The position numbers and the translations under genes are program-made. The notes under the pieces are model-generated. The model was not told the origin of the DNA. It saw only the letters and a program-made list of their open reading frames with translations, and made no database searches. Shown one piece after another: positions 43,651 to 56,200 of a stretch of DNA of 64,000 nucleotides. Position 1 is the stretch's first letter, and every line of letters begins with the position of its first letter. Source of the DNA: Flagellimonas sp. HMM57 (GTDB lineage: Bacteria > Bacteroidota > Bacteroidia > Flavobacteriales > Flavobacteriaceae). The stretch lies in contig NZ_CP090004.1 in NCBI RefSeq assembly GCF_021390175.1, positions 1,178,001 through 1,242,000 of the forward strand. The letters are read 5' to 3'.

Positions 43651-46422
43651 TTAGAAAGTGATTAAGAAATTGGAAAGATTCTCCGAGCCATCAATCTGTA
43701 GCTTTTTTCTAAGGCGGTAACGATGTATTTCTACTCCTCTAACAGTAATGGCCATTAAAGGAGCAATCTCTTTTGTGGAAAGATTCATTTTAAGATACGC
43801 ACATAATTTGAGGTCTTTGGGCGTTAGTTTTGGATAGGCGGAAAGTAACCGTTCAAAAAAGTCATTATGTAACTCCTTAAAGCTTATTTCAAATCTTTTC
43901 CAATCCTCTGTATCCTTGACGGAGTTATTGAGTTTTCTTATAAAAGTTCGATATCGTTGAGAGTTTGCAAACTTATCCTTATCCACCAACAACATGTCTT
44001 TCAATTCTAAAAGCATCTCATTTTTCTTGGCAATATTCAAGGTGGTGCTTGCCAATTCATTTTGCTTGAGCTTAATTTCCTTCGCCAATTTTTCCTTTTC
44101 CAAAACAGCAAGCGTTTCTTCCTGTTCTTTTTGCATTTTCCCTTCTAATTCTCGTTGCTTTCGCGTTAACTTTCTATGATTGTACCAGCGTATAAAAAAA
44201 ATGGAAAGTATAATCCCCAACCCATAAAGTGCCAAACTAAATTTTGACAAATACCATGGTGGATCAATGGTAAGCGTTAACGTTTTTGGAAAGGATATGG
44301 CATTGTCCACACCCACTGTTGAAACTTTGAATTCATATTCGCCATAGGCTAAATTTTGAAAACTTATGGAACCATCTTCCACATATCCAGAATAATTTTG
44401 AGGCCCTTGTAACTCGTAAAAATATCTGGGCTGAATTAGTTTTGGCGTGGAAAATTCCACTTCCAATAGTCTTGAGTTCTTGAAAGACAATTGAAATGCA
44501 TACTGGTCCATTATTGGAATACGGATGCTTTCCCCTTTCAAAGAATTCAACTCAGGAATAGGAAGCTTATTTGAATCCAGCTGTTTTTTGAGACTTTTTG
44601 TATTGATCTTGGCAAATCCATCACTTAACACGATAAATGAAATGGAATCATTTATCTTAATAATATTGTGAGAGTCGGGCACCAACCTTTTTCTGAGGTT
44701 CAAATCGGTTATCACCAAGCTATCCGACTTTAAATCGGTATACATGATTTCCTTCATCTCTTCATTGGCCACAAACCAAAAATGACTGCTATCAAAATTT
44801 AAAATATCGTTCCCATTAAATTTTTGGAACTCATTGAACAACACAATTTCTCCCAAGATAGGATCATATTTATGCCATATGCCACCAATGTTTAGCGTAA
44901 TTTGGTTTTTAATCTTGTAAACTTTGATATTGTAGTTAGTAGGTATATCAATGCCATCAAACTGCTCTATCTTCAAAACACTCTTGTAATCTTCATTCAA
45001 GTGAACACGATAAAAACCTTTGTACGGGTGTACTGCCCATACTATGGTTGGAGATTCAAAACATAGTTGCTTTATTGGGAAAACTATCCCTTCTACCTTG
45101 CTTATCTCCCAAGAATTATCTTCCTGTCTTTTATATGTAGCTAATCCATTGTATGTTCCTTGGATATAGGTCCTACTTTGCTCGGGAATTTTTATAATTT
45201 CATACCCTCCGGAGATGTTGGAAATCTTTTCCGTATTACCTTTCTGAATTTTAAATGTTCCCGTATTATGACCGCATAATAAATTATCATCTATTGTTTC
45301 CAGATCCCAAACATGACCTTGGGTTCCATTGATAAATCTCAAGTCATGATCGTCAAAATAGAATACGCCCGTATTACTGCCCAAGTAGAGTTTATCTTCA
45401 AAAAAATTAGCATCATAGACTGTACCCAATGCTCCTGAGTTATCTGTGTAGTATTTAATAGGACTGTTCAATTTTACCCTTCCGAGACCATTGTCGAGCC
45501 CAAGCCATAATTGGTCTTCGTATTGAAGCATGGAAAGCAATGTATTATTTTGAAGACCAGAAGCTTTGTTTAGAACTCTTGATTCTTTTGTCTGAAAGTC
45601 ATATAGATAAACTCCGTTTTTTATGGTTCCAAAAGCAATCTTACCGTTATCGAGTTTTAGGATTTTGTTCAACTGATGCTTTTTGAGCTCCTCGTTCAAA
45701 TCTTCGTCCCAAGAAATCAATTCGTCGTTTTCAAAAAAATAACAACCATTCAATTTGGTTCCCACAATTAATTTTCCATCAACAACTGCAATATCAGTGA
45801 CTGTCCTATTTAATAATTTCTCTTGATTTTCTAGAGGAACCAAAGCATCATCTTGTAGTTCAAAAAGGCCACTTGTACTACTGGCAACAATCATTCTGTC
45901 ATCATACCAAATAAAATCCGAAATGACCTCGCTAGGTTCTATAACCGTTATTGTATCATTTTTATAAATGTAAATTGATGAAAAGGACCTAAAAAAAATG
46001 GTATCATCGACCGAGAGAATCTCCCAAAATTCTTCACTTGTGAACAAGTGTCCTTTTATTAAATGTGTCAAAGAAGTATATTCTAAGACCCCCGCATTCT
46101 TTTTCCAAAAACCAAATTCCTCATACGATCCTGTGTATATACGTTCACCAACGGATAGAACGGAGCGTATAATCGTACTATTGGGTAATTTATTGAGCGT
46201 CCACCGTTCACCATCAAAATAAAGCATCCCTTTATTGTTTGCAACAAAGAGTTCTCCTTTAGAGTTTACCGTCAAATCCCAGTTTTTACTCCCGCCTTGG
46301 TACTCAAGAATATTGTAATTATAAACTGGTGGCAGTAAATTCTGACCACATAAAAATACAGGTAGGCTCAAAAAAACAATAATTGTTAACCAATAGTATA
46401 GTATAGTTTTTGGCAATGTCAT
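43651..46422 (-). CDS. Membrane sensor-regulator: beta-propeller, Y_Y_Y domain and LuxR-type HTH
   Basis: I chose the ATG at 46422 (923 residues), which begins a clean signal sequence (ILYYWLTIIVFLSLPVF). The frame extends to a TTG at 46443. The long periplasmic part contains propeller-like repeats (WDLTVNSKGELFVANNKGML and similar) and a Y_Y_Y domain (about 655-720). One membrane helix (about 725-746) and a Lys/Glu-rich coiled coil follow. The C-terminal HTH (about 855-923) contains LTPKDLKLCAYLKMNLSTKEIA and VRGVEIHRYRLRKKL. There is no kinase, so sensing and DNA binding are in one chain. It is divergent in role but on the same strand as susC, 237 bp upstream, and is the inferred activator of the GH144 locus. 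Confidence 0.92.
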   Translation of the reverse strand: MTLPKTILYYWLTIIVFLSLPVFLCGQNLLPPVYNYNILEYQGGSKNWDLTVNSKGELFVANNKGMLYFDGERWTLNKLPNSTIIRSVLSVGERIYTGSYEEFGFWKKNAGVLEYTSLTHLIKGHLFTSEEFWEILSVDDTIFFRSFSSIYIYKNDTITVIEPSEVISDFIWYDDRMIVASSTSGLFELQDDALVPLENQEKLLNRTVTDIAVVDGKLIVGTKLNGCYFFENDELISWDEDLNEELKKHQLNKILKLDNGKIAFGTIKNGVYLYDFQTKESRVLNKASGLQNNTLLSMLQYEDQLWLGLDNGLGRVKLNSPIKYYTDNSGALGTVYDANFFEDKLYLGSNTGVFYFDDHDLRFINGTQGHVWDLETIDDNLLCGHNTGTFKIQKGNTEKISNISGGYEIIKIPEQSRTYIQGTYNGLATYKRQEDNSWEISKVEGIVFPIKQLCFESPTIVWAVHPYKGFYRVHLNEDYKSVLKIEQFDGIDIPTNYNIKVYKIKNQITLNIGGIWHKYDPILGEIVLFNEFQKFNGNDILNFDSSHFWFVANEEMKEIMYTDLKSDSLVITDLNLRKRLVPDSHNIIKINDSISFIVLSDGFAKINTKSLKKQLDSNKLPIPELNSLKGESIRIPIMDQYAFQLSFKNSRLLEVEFSTPKLIQPRYFYELQGPQNYSGYVEDGSISFQNLAYGEYEFKVSTVGVDNAISFPKTLTLTIDPPWYLSKFSLALYGLGIILSIFFIRWYNHRKLTRKQRELEGKMQKEQEETLAVLEKEKLAKEIKLKQNELASTTLNIAKKNEMLLELKDMLLVDKDKFANSQRYRTFIRKLNNSVKDTEDWKRFEISFKELHNDFFERLLSAYPKLTPKDLKLCAYLKMNLSTKEIAPLMAITVRGVEIHRYRLRKKLQIDGSENLSNFLITF

Positions 46423-46818
46423 TTTGCTGTAGTCTTCATACAAAGTCTAAGGTAAGTGACTTTCCAGTTCTACTTGCCCAGCTTTATTCTTAGTCTCGTT
46501 GATATATGCTAAAAGTAAAAAACTGAAACCAATTGCCACTATAAAGAGGCTAGGTTTTATTGATACCCGTTGTTTTCGTAAAATGTACACTTATAAAGAA
46601 TATGGAAATTTAAATCCAGCCTTTTACCGAACCGTCAGTCCATATCAGCTATCCATTGATCGAAACAAGGCATTCATGAGATTAGCCCTCTTTTAAACAT
46701 TAGGATATACTACGTTTGTATTGTAAATGAGCGTTAAAATAAAGTTTGGTTTAATTATTAGTATGTTTTAACGCGAAATTATGAAAGTACACTTTTTGAA
46801 CTGTTGATCATAAAAGTG

Positions 46819-46889
46819 TTTAGTTTAGTTGAGGTTTCCATTACGCCAAGGAGTTTTTAAAATTCCTTGGTCGTAATGGATAAACTAAA
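46819..46889. repeat. 71-bp two-tier palindrome
   Basis: The inner arms CCATTACGCCAAGGA (46838-46852) and TCCTTGGTCGTAATGG (46864-46879) pair over 15 bp with one bulged T around an 11-nt loop. The outer arms TTTAGTTTA (46819-46827) and TAAACTAAA (46881-46889) are also perfectly complementary. As RNA it would be a very stable hairpin. It could be a REP/MITE-like element or part of a structured RNA. Confidence 0.7.
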
Positions 46890-47006
46890 ATTGAAAACAT
46901 CTCCCTACAAGTATATTTAAATAACCATCCAATTCATATCTAACGATTCATTAAGGATAGAAATGTTTGGTGTTCTCTTAAATTCTTAATGCGATGCGAT
47001 GGTTTG

Positions 47007-47035
47007 ACCACCAAGATATTTTCTTGGTGGTTTTT
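47007..47035 (+). terminator. Intrinsic terminator with no obvious upstream gene
   Basis: ACCACCAAGA / TCTTGGTGGT is a perfect 10-bp stem with a 5-nt loop followed by TTTT on the plus strand. The minus strand has no U-tract after the stem. It would end a plus-strand transcript arising in 46450-47000, where no clear protein gene exists. Confidence 0.75.
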
Positions 47036-47274
47036 ATTACAATTATATTAAATACGCCTTGCTTTAGAAGAATAATACTGTTAATAATACTAAGTATCCA
47101 TAGAATCAAATGAATTGAAATTGTACAACCATGAATTCATTTACCCCATCCATCAATTGAAACAGGCTGTTCGTTGATCAATGAACTTGGGTTCAACAAC
47201 TTATCCTTTACTTTATTATACCAAATCTATTTCTTGCCCCTAACCTCCAAGAAATCACAATAAACTTGACCGAT

Positions 47275-50200
47275 ATGATTAGATCTTTACATTTTTTGCC
47301 CAATAGACCAAAAACTGAAAAATCTTTTTCAGTCAAAGAATTTACCCGGTTTCACCAATCCGTACTTATTATGTTGTCTGTCCTCATAGGACAAACAGCA
47401 TTTGCACAGATTGAAGTAGATACCTGGTACACTGCGGATAGGGCCGTTAACACGGCCCCATTGCCCCCTGGCCAATTCTATCAATACACCCCATATGCCC
47501 CGGTTGATGGAACTCCCGTAACCACTTGGTACGATTTCGTTGATGGTGGACTCAGTTCTAATCAAAATGCGGTACAACATCCTGCGGACCCTTCACATTA
47601 TCCCAATCCCTGGAATGCGCCCGTTAATCCCGGCTTTGAACATTCCTTTGGGCTTCCTACTTATCTACATCCCGCCGGTTCGGTGCCTGGCATACCTACT
47701 TTGCGAAGAAATAGTATGAATTTTAATCCCGCTCTCGAATTTGATGGAAGCGGTAACGGCGAAGCCTTACATACGCGCCCTGTCTCCAGAGAAGAGATAA
47801 CTGTTTTTATTGTCTTCAAGGCCCAGGGTTCGGGGAATACCGCAAAGACCCAAAGGCTGCTCTATGGAGGGGATATAGAGGCCTATCATAGTTCTACCAC
47901 CAATCTTTCACTGGGAGTTTCAAATGGGAATCGATTTTCAGTGGGCAGGACCTGGAACGGGGGTTCCTTTTTTCAAAGTGGCGGCATAGATCTTATCGAT
48001 CGTCCAACCGTTGGTGTGTTCATTAGAGATGTTGTGGAACCCATTGGAAGCCAACAAGAAGTTCTGGCAACAAGGGTAAATGGGCTACAGGATATCTTAG
48101 AAATACGAAATCATAGCCTTGCAGAAAATGACCTCTATTTATTCAGCCGCCTTGGAAAACACTTTAATAGTGGCGGTGGCGATTCCGATAGTAATCTAAC
48201 AGGCAGCATAGCAGAAGTTTTGATCGCGGATGGAGCACTCGATGTTAACTCCGTACAACGTGCAGAAAGCTATTTGGCCATAAAATATGGCATTACCCTC
48301 AATACAACTTCATTGGGAAGCACCTTTGGGAATCAAGGATACCAATACCTCGCTGCAGATGGAACCGTAATCTGGGATCCCGCTATAGATCCTGTATACC
48401 GGTTTGACATAGCAGGATTGGCCAGGGATAGATACCGGGATAACACTGGTGTTTACCCAGATTTACGATATAACCTACATCAACGTATTGCTAAAAGCGT
48501 AAATGACAATGCCTTGGTCACTATGTCTACAGACCCAAATTTCTCAGGTGACAACTTAGACCTAAGTAGACCCGAAATTCACAATACCTTTTCCGGCACT
48601 TCGTTGCACTCATACCTTCATAACTATTTGATATGGGCCAACGATCGTGCAAGTTTAAATTCAACTAACGTAGAGCTACCTGCTTCAGGTGACATTACTT
48701 TAAGAATTTCCCGAGAATGGAAAATTCAAAAAACAGTTTCTCCGGGGGTCTTGCCAATTTCAGGGGTGAGCGTTCGGGTAGACCTTTCAGGTTCGGATAT
48801 CTTAACCAATGATGCCTGTGGTATCCAACTCATGATAGATCGAGATGGAGATGGGAATTTCACGACTGGCATTATTGATTATGTAACGGCAACAGCTATA
48901 GTAGGTACCGATGCTTTTTTTGATAATGTTGATTTAGAACATTTGGACGTGTTCTCCATTGGTTTTGGGGACTTTACCGACCCAACGGCAAGTAATCCAA
49001 ACCCCATAGATGTTTGTGGTACAGCACCAGCTCCAGACCCGTCCGTTGTCGACGATGAAGACGATAATTGTTCTGTGGACACCGTGGTCCACATCAGCGA
49101 TGTGTCAGATGGTGGATTCAATCCTGAAATTATCACTCGTACCTATAGAATAACTGACACCTCTGGCAATTTTGTAGATGTAGTACAGACTATTAATATT
49201 TACCCCTCTCCCGATGCAGGGACCGACGCCAACATGACCATATGTGAGGGGGACATCCTAACCGCTGCGGACCTTTTCGCCCAGCTCGGCGGAACGCCCG
49301 ATGCAGGGGGAAGCTGGAGCCCGGCACCCGCAGGGGCCGGGACCTACACCTATACCGTCACCGCAATCGCGCCGTGCACCACAGATGCAACGGCTCAGGT
49401 GACCGTAAACGAACAGCAACGGCCCGATGCAGGGACCGACGCCAACATGGCCATATGTGAGGGCGATACCGTGAGCGATGCGGACCTCTTCGCTCAGCTC
49501 GGCGGAACGCCCGACGCAGGGGGGAGCTGGAATCCGGCACCCGCAGGGCCAGGGGTCTACACCTATACCGTCACCGCAATCGCGCCATGCACCACAGATG
49601 CAACGGCTCAGGTGACCGTAAACGAACAGCAACGGCCCGATGCAGGGACCGACGGAAGCCTCACCATATGTGAGGGGGACATCCTAACCGCTGCGGACCT
49701 CTTCGCTCAGCTCGGCGGAACACCGGACGTAGGCGGAAGCTGGAACCCGGCACCCGCAGGGGCAGGATTATACACCTATACCGTCACCGCAATCGCGCCG
49801 TGCACCACAGATGCAACGGCTCAGGTGACCGTAAACGAACAGCAACGGCCCGACGCAGGGACCGACGCCAACATGACCATATGTGAGGGGGACATCCTAA
49901 CCGCTGCGGACCTTTTCGCCCAGCTCGGGGGAACACCCGATGCCGGGGGAAGCTGGAGCCCCGCACCCGTAGGGGCAGGGATCTACACCTATACCGTCAC
50001 CGCAATCGCGCCGTGCACCACAGATGCAACGGCTCAGGTGACCGTAAACGAACAGCAACGGCCCGACGCAGGGACCGACGGAAGCCTCACCATATGTGAG
50101 GGCGATACCCTGACCGCTGCGGACCTTTTCGTACAGCTCGGGGGAACACCGGACGTAGGCGGAAGCTGGAGCCCGGCACCCGCAGGGGCCGGGACCTACA

Positions 50201-53200
50201 CCTATACCGTCGGCGCAACGGCACCATGCACCACCGACGCAACAGCTCAGGTGACCGTAACCGAACAGCAACGGCCCGATGCCGATGCCGGGGCGGACGA
50301 CGCGATATGCGGTGCAGTGAACTATACCGTTACAGGTGCTTCGGCATCAGGTTTCGATAGCCTGCTCTGGACCCACAACGGGAACGGTAACTTCACCGAC
50401 GCCACCGTCATGAACGCGGAGTACGTGCCCGATGCGTCCGATGTCGGAACGACGGTAACCCTGACCCTCACCTCAAGCAGTTCCGGCGTGTGCCCTGACG
50501 ATATCGATGCGATGGACCTGAACATAGGTACGATTCCACAAATCGTTATGGTCTCCTCTTCGGATCCTTTGGCTTGTGGGGGAAATGGTACGATAGAACT
50601 TACATTTTCGAACGTTCCCGATGGAAACTATGATATCGTATATGATGCCGGGACCTTTATCGGGGTTTCTGTTTCGGCGGGAGAGGCCACCATTGGCGCA
50701 CCGCAAGGAATATACGACAACATTCGAATAACCGTCAACGGATGTACTTCCACCGATGACCCCGACACCACCCTCACCGATCCAGGGGACCCCACCCCGG
50801 ATGCGGGCACGGGGGGAGATGTCTGCGATATCGCAAACGCCTTCCCAACCAACGCCCTTGTGGCGATAGGAACGGGCACATGGACGAACCAGACGCCCCT
50901 TGTGGGCACCGCGACGTTCGCAGACCCCAACGACGAGACCACCGATATAACAGTGGACGCATACGGAAGCTATACCTTCCGGTGGACCGATGCGAACGGA
51001 TCGTGCTCAGGGTTCGACGAGATAACTGTCAACTTCTTCGAAGAGCCCACGAACGCAGATGCCGGCCCGGACATCCCACAGTGCGGCACGCCCGACTTCA
51101 CCATGGCGGCCAACTCACCGGCAGTGGGCACCGGTACATGGACGCAGACAGCGGGCCCTGCGCTAACCATAGTCAGTGCCAACGACCCGACCAGCGGTGT
51201 CAACGGACTTCCCGCAGGGAGTTCCGCAACGCTCAGGTGGACCATCGCCAACGGATCCTGTACCGAATCCTTCGATGAGGTTGTGATAACAAATGACCAA
51301 CAGCCCATAGTCGATGCCGGGGCGGACGACGCGATATGCGATGCCATGCCATATACAGTTGCAGGTGCTTCGGCATCAGGTTTCGACAGCCTGCTCTGGA
51401 CCCACAACGGGAACGGAAATTTCACCGACGCCACCGTCGTGAACGCGGAGTACGTACCCGATGCATCCGATGTCGGAACGACGGTGACCCTGACCCTCAC
51501 CGCAAGCAGTTCCGGCATATGCCCTGACAATATCGATGCGATGGACTTGACCGTAACCGAACAGCCCGACGCAGGGACCGACGCCAACATGGCCATATGC
51601 GAGGGCGGTACCGTAACGGCAGCTCAGCTATTCGCACAGCTCGGCGGAACGCCCGACGCAGGGGGAAGCTGGAATCCGGCACCCGCAGGGCCAGGGGTCT
51701 ACACCTATACCGTCAACGCAATCGCGCCATGCACCACAGATGCGACCGCACAGGTCACCGTAACCGAACAGCAACGGCCCGATGCAGGGACCGACGCCAA
51801 CATGGCCATATGCGAGGGCGATACCGTGAGCGCAGCTCAGCTATTCGCACAGCTCGGGGGGACGCCAGATATCGGGGGGTCATGGAACCCAGCACCTGCA
51901 GGGGCCGGGGTATACACCTACACCGTCAACGCAACAGCACCCTGCACCACCGACGCAACAGCACAGGTAACCGTAACAGAACTGCAAGTACCGCTAGCAC
52001 CGACCATCAACGTAACGCCAGAGGACTGCGCAGGGGACGCCACCAACACCGTGACCAACTATGACCCCAACCTGACCTATACCTCCAACCCGGCAGGGCT
52101 GAGCGTGGGCGCAGGAGGGAACATCACAGGGGGCAACGACGGGGTCAACTACACCATCACAGCGGAGAACTCCGACGGATGCACACAAGATTCAGCGCCA
52201 TTCGCATTCGACGCAGGAACACAGCTGCAAGTACCGCTAGCACCGACCATCAACGTAACGCCAGAGGACTGCGCAGGGGACGCCACCAACACCGTGACCA
52301 ACTATGACCCCAACCTGACCTATACCTCCAACCCGGCAGGGCTGAGCGTGGGCGCAGGAGGGAACATCACAGGGGGCAACGACGGGGTCAACTACACCAT
52401 CACAGCGGAGAACTCCGACGGATGCACACAAGATTCAGCGCCATTCGCATTCGACGCAGGAACACAGCTGCAAGTACCGCTAGCACCGACCATCAACGTA
52501 ACGCCAGAGGACTGCGCAGGGGACGCCACCAACACCGTGACCAACTATGACCCCAACCTGACCTATACCTCCAACCCGGCAGGGCTGAGCGTGGGCGCAG
52601 GAGGGAACATCACAGGGGGCAACGACGGGGTCAACTACACCATCACAGCGGAGAACTCCGACGGATGCACACAAGATTCAGCGCCATTCGCATTCGACGC
52701 AGGAACACAGCTGCAAGTACCGCTAGCACCGACCATCAACGTAACGCCAGAGGACTGCGCAGGGGACGCCACCAACACCGTGACCAACTATGACCCCAAC
52801 CTGACCTATACCTCCAACCCGGCAGGGCTGAGCGTGGGCGCAGGAGGGAACATCACAGGGGGCAACGACGGGGTCAACTACACCATCACAGCGGAGAACT
52901 CCGACGGATGCACACAAGATTCAGCGCCATTCGCATTCGACGCAGGAACACAGCTGCAAGTACCGCTAGCACCGACCATCAACGTAACGCCAGAGGACTG
53001 CGCAGGGGACGCCACCAACACCGTGACCAACTATGACCCCAACCTGACCTATACCTCCAACCCGGCAGGGCTGAGCGTGGGCGCAGGAGGGAACATCACA
53101 GGGGGCAACGACGGGGTCAACTACACCATCACAGCGGAGAACTCCGACGGATGCACACAAGATTCAGCGCCATTCGCATTCGACGCAGGAACACAGCTGC

Positions 53201-56200
53201 AAGTACCGCTAGCACCGACCATCAACGTAACGCCAGAGGACTGCGCAGGGGACGCCACCAACACCGTGACCAACTATGACCCCAACCTGACCTATACCTC
53301 CAACCCGGCAGGGCTGAGCGTGGGCGCAGGAGGGAACATCACAGGGGGCAACGACGGGGTCAACTACACCATCACAGCGGAGAACTCCGACGGATGCACA
53401 CAAGATTCAGCGCCATTCGCATTCGACGCAGGAACACAGCTGCAAGTACCGCTAGCACCGACCATCAACGTAACGCCAGAGGACTGCGCAGGGGACGCCA
53501 CCAACACCGTGACCAACTATGACCCCAACCTGACCTATACCTCCAACCCGGCAGGGCTGAGCGTGGGCGCAGGAGGGAACATCACAGGGGGCAACGACGG
53601 GGTCAACTACACCATCACAGCGGAGAACTCCGACGGATGCACACAAGATTCAGCGCCATTCGCATTCGACGCAGGAACACAGCTGCAAGTACCGCTAGCA
53701 CCGACCATCAACGTAACGCCAGAGGACTGCGCAGGGGACGCCACCAACACCGTGACCAACTATGACCCCAACCTGACCTATACCTCCAACCCGGCAGGGC
53801 TGAGCGTGGGCGCAGGAGGGAACATCACAGGGGGCAACGACGGGGTCAACTACACCATCACAGCGGAGAACTCCGACGGATGCACACAAGATTCAGCGCC
53901 ATTCGCATTCGACGCAGGAACACAGCTGCAAGTACCGCTAGCACCGACCATCAACGTAACGCCAGAGGACTGCGCAGGGGACGCCACCAACACCGTGACC
54001 AACTATGACCCCAACCTGACCTATACCTCCAACCCGGCAGGGCTGAGCGTGGGCGCAGGAGGGAACATCACAGGGGGCAACGACGGGGTCAACTACACCA
54101 TCACAGCGGAGAACTCCGACGGATGCACACAAGATTCAGCGCCATTCGCATTCGACGCAGGAACACAGCTGCAAGTACCGCTAGCACCGACCATCAACGT
54201 AACGCCAGAGGACTGCGCAGGGGACGCCACCAACACCGTGACCAACTATGACCCCAACCTGACCTATACCTCCAACCCGGCAGGGCTGAGCGTGGGCGCA
54301 GGAGGGAACATCACAGGGGGCAACGACGGGGTCAACTACACCATCACAGCGGAGAACTCCGACGGATGCACACAAGATTCAGCGCCATTCGCATTCGACG
54401 CAGGAACACAGCTGCAAGTACCGCTAGCACCGACCATCAACGTAACGCCAGAGGACTGCGCAGGGGACGCCACCAACACCGTGACCAACTATGACCCCAA
54501 CCTGACCTATACCTCCAACCCGGCAGGGCTGAGCGTGGGCGCAGGAGGGAACATCACAGGGGGCAACGACGGGGTCAACTACACCATCACAGCGGAGAAC
54601 TCCGACGGATGCACACAAGATTCAGCGCCATTCGCATTCGACGCAGGAACACAGCTGCAAGTACCGCTAGCACCGACCATCAACGTAACGCCAGAGGACT
54701 GCGCAGGGGACGCCACCAACACCGTGACCAACTATGACCCCAACCTGACCTATACCTCCAACCCGGCAGGGCTGAGCGTGGGCGCAGGAGGGAACATCAC
54801 AGGGGGCAACGACGGGGTCAACTACACCATCACAGCGGAGAACTCCGACGGATGCACACAAGATTCAGCGCCATTCGCATTCGACGCAGGAACACAGCTG
54901 CAAGTACCGCTAGCACCGACCATCAACGTAACGCCAGAGGACTGCGCAGGGGACGCCACCAACACCGTGACCAACTATGACCCCAACCTGACCTATACCT
55001 CCAACCCGGCAGGGCTGAGCGTGGGCGCAGGAGGGAACATCACAGGGGGCAACGACGGGGTCAACTACACCATCACAGCGGAGAACTCCGACGGATGCAC
55101 ACAAGATTCAGCGCCATTCGCATTCGACGCAGGAACACAGCTGCAAGTACCGCTAGCACCGACCATCAACGTAACGCCAGAGGACTGCGCAGGGGACGCC
55201 ACCAACACCGTGACCAACTATGACCCCAACCTGACCTATACCTCCAACCCGGCAGGGCTGAGCGTGGGCGCAGGAGGGAACATCACAGGGGGCAACGACG
55301 GGGTCAACTACACCATCACAGCGGAGAACTCCGACGGATGCACACAAGATTCAGCGCCATTCGCATTCGACGCAGGAACACAGCTGCAAGTACCGCTAGC
55401 ACCGACCATCAACGTAACGCCAGAGGACTGCGCAGGGGACGCCACCAACACCGTGACCAACTATGACCCCAACCTGACCTATACCTCCAACCCGGCAGGG
55501 CTGAGCGTGGGCGCAGGAGGGAACATCACAGGGGGCAACGACGGGGTCAACTACACCATCACAGCGGAGAACTCCGACGGATGCACACAAGATTCAGCGC
55601 CATTCGCATTCGACGCAGGAACACAGCTGCAAGTACCGCTAGCACCGACCATCAACGTAACGCCAGAGGACTGCGCAGGGGACGCCACCAACACCGTGAC
55701 CAACTATGACCCCAACCTGACCTATACCTCCAACCCGGCAGGGCTGAGCGTGGGCGCAGGAGGGAACATCACAGGGGGCAACGACGGGGTCAACTACACC
55801 ATCACAGCGGAGAACTCCGACGGATGCACACAAGATTCAGCGCCATTCGCATTCGACGCAGGAACACAGCTGCAAGTACCGCTAGCACCGACCATCAACG
55901 TAACGCCAGAGGACTGCGCAGGGGACGCCACCAACACCGTGACCAACTATGACCCCAACCTGACCTATACCTCCAACCCGGCAGGGCTGAGCGTGGGCGC
56001 AGGAGGGAACATCACAGGGGGCAACGACGGGGTCAACTACACCATCACAGCGGAGAACTCCGACGGATGCACACAAGATTCAGCGCCATTCGCATTCGAC
56101 GCAGGAACACAGCTGCAAGTACCGCTAGCACCGACCATCAACGTAACGCCAGAGGACTGCGCAGGGGACGCCACCAACACCGTGACCAACTATGACCCCA

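Larger units (their letters stand above)
46423..47274. other. 850-bp spacer with strong hairpins but no convincing gene
   Basis: This spacer separates the regulator (minus) from the giant adhesin (plus). The only frame of note is 46499-46696 (65 codons, TTG start), which shows no signal, domain or usual composition; I do not call it. It holds a 71-bp imperfect palindrome (46819-46889) and a textbook plus-strand terminator (47007-47035). Something on the plus strand may therefore be transcribed here. An ATG at 47131 opens a nine-codon frame, MNSFTPSIN, resembling the sequence at 63963. Confidence 0.6.

Noticed and set aside
46499..46696. 65-codon frame between regulator and adhesin
   Set aside because: It has a TTG start, no recognisable domain and atypical composition, and it ends well before the terminator; I treat it as chance.
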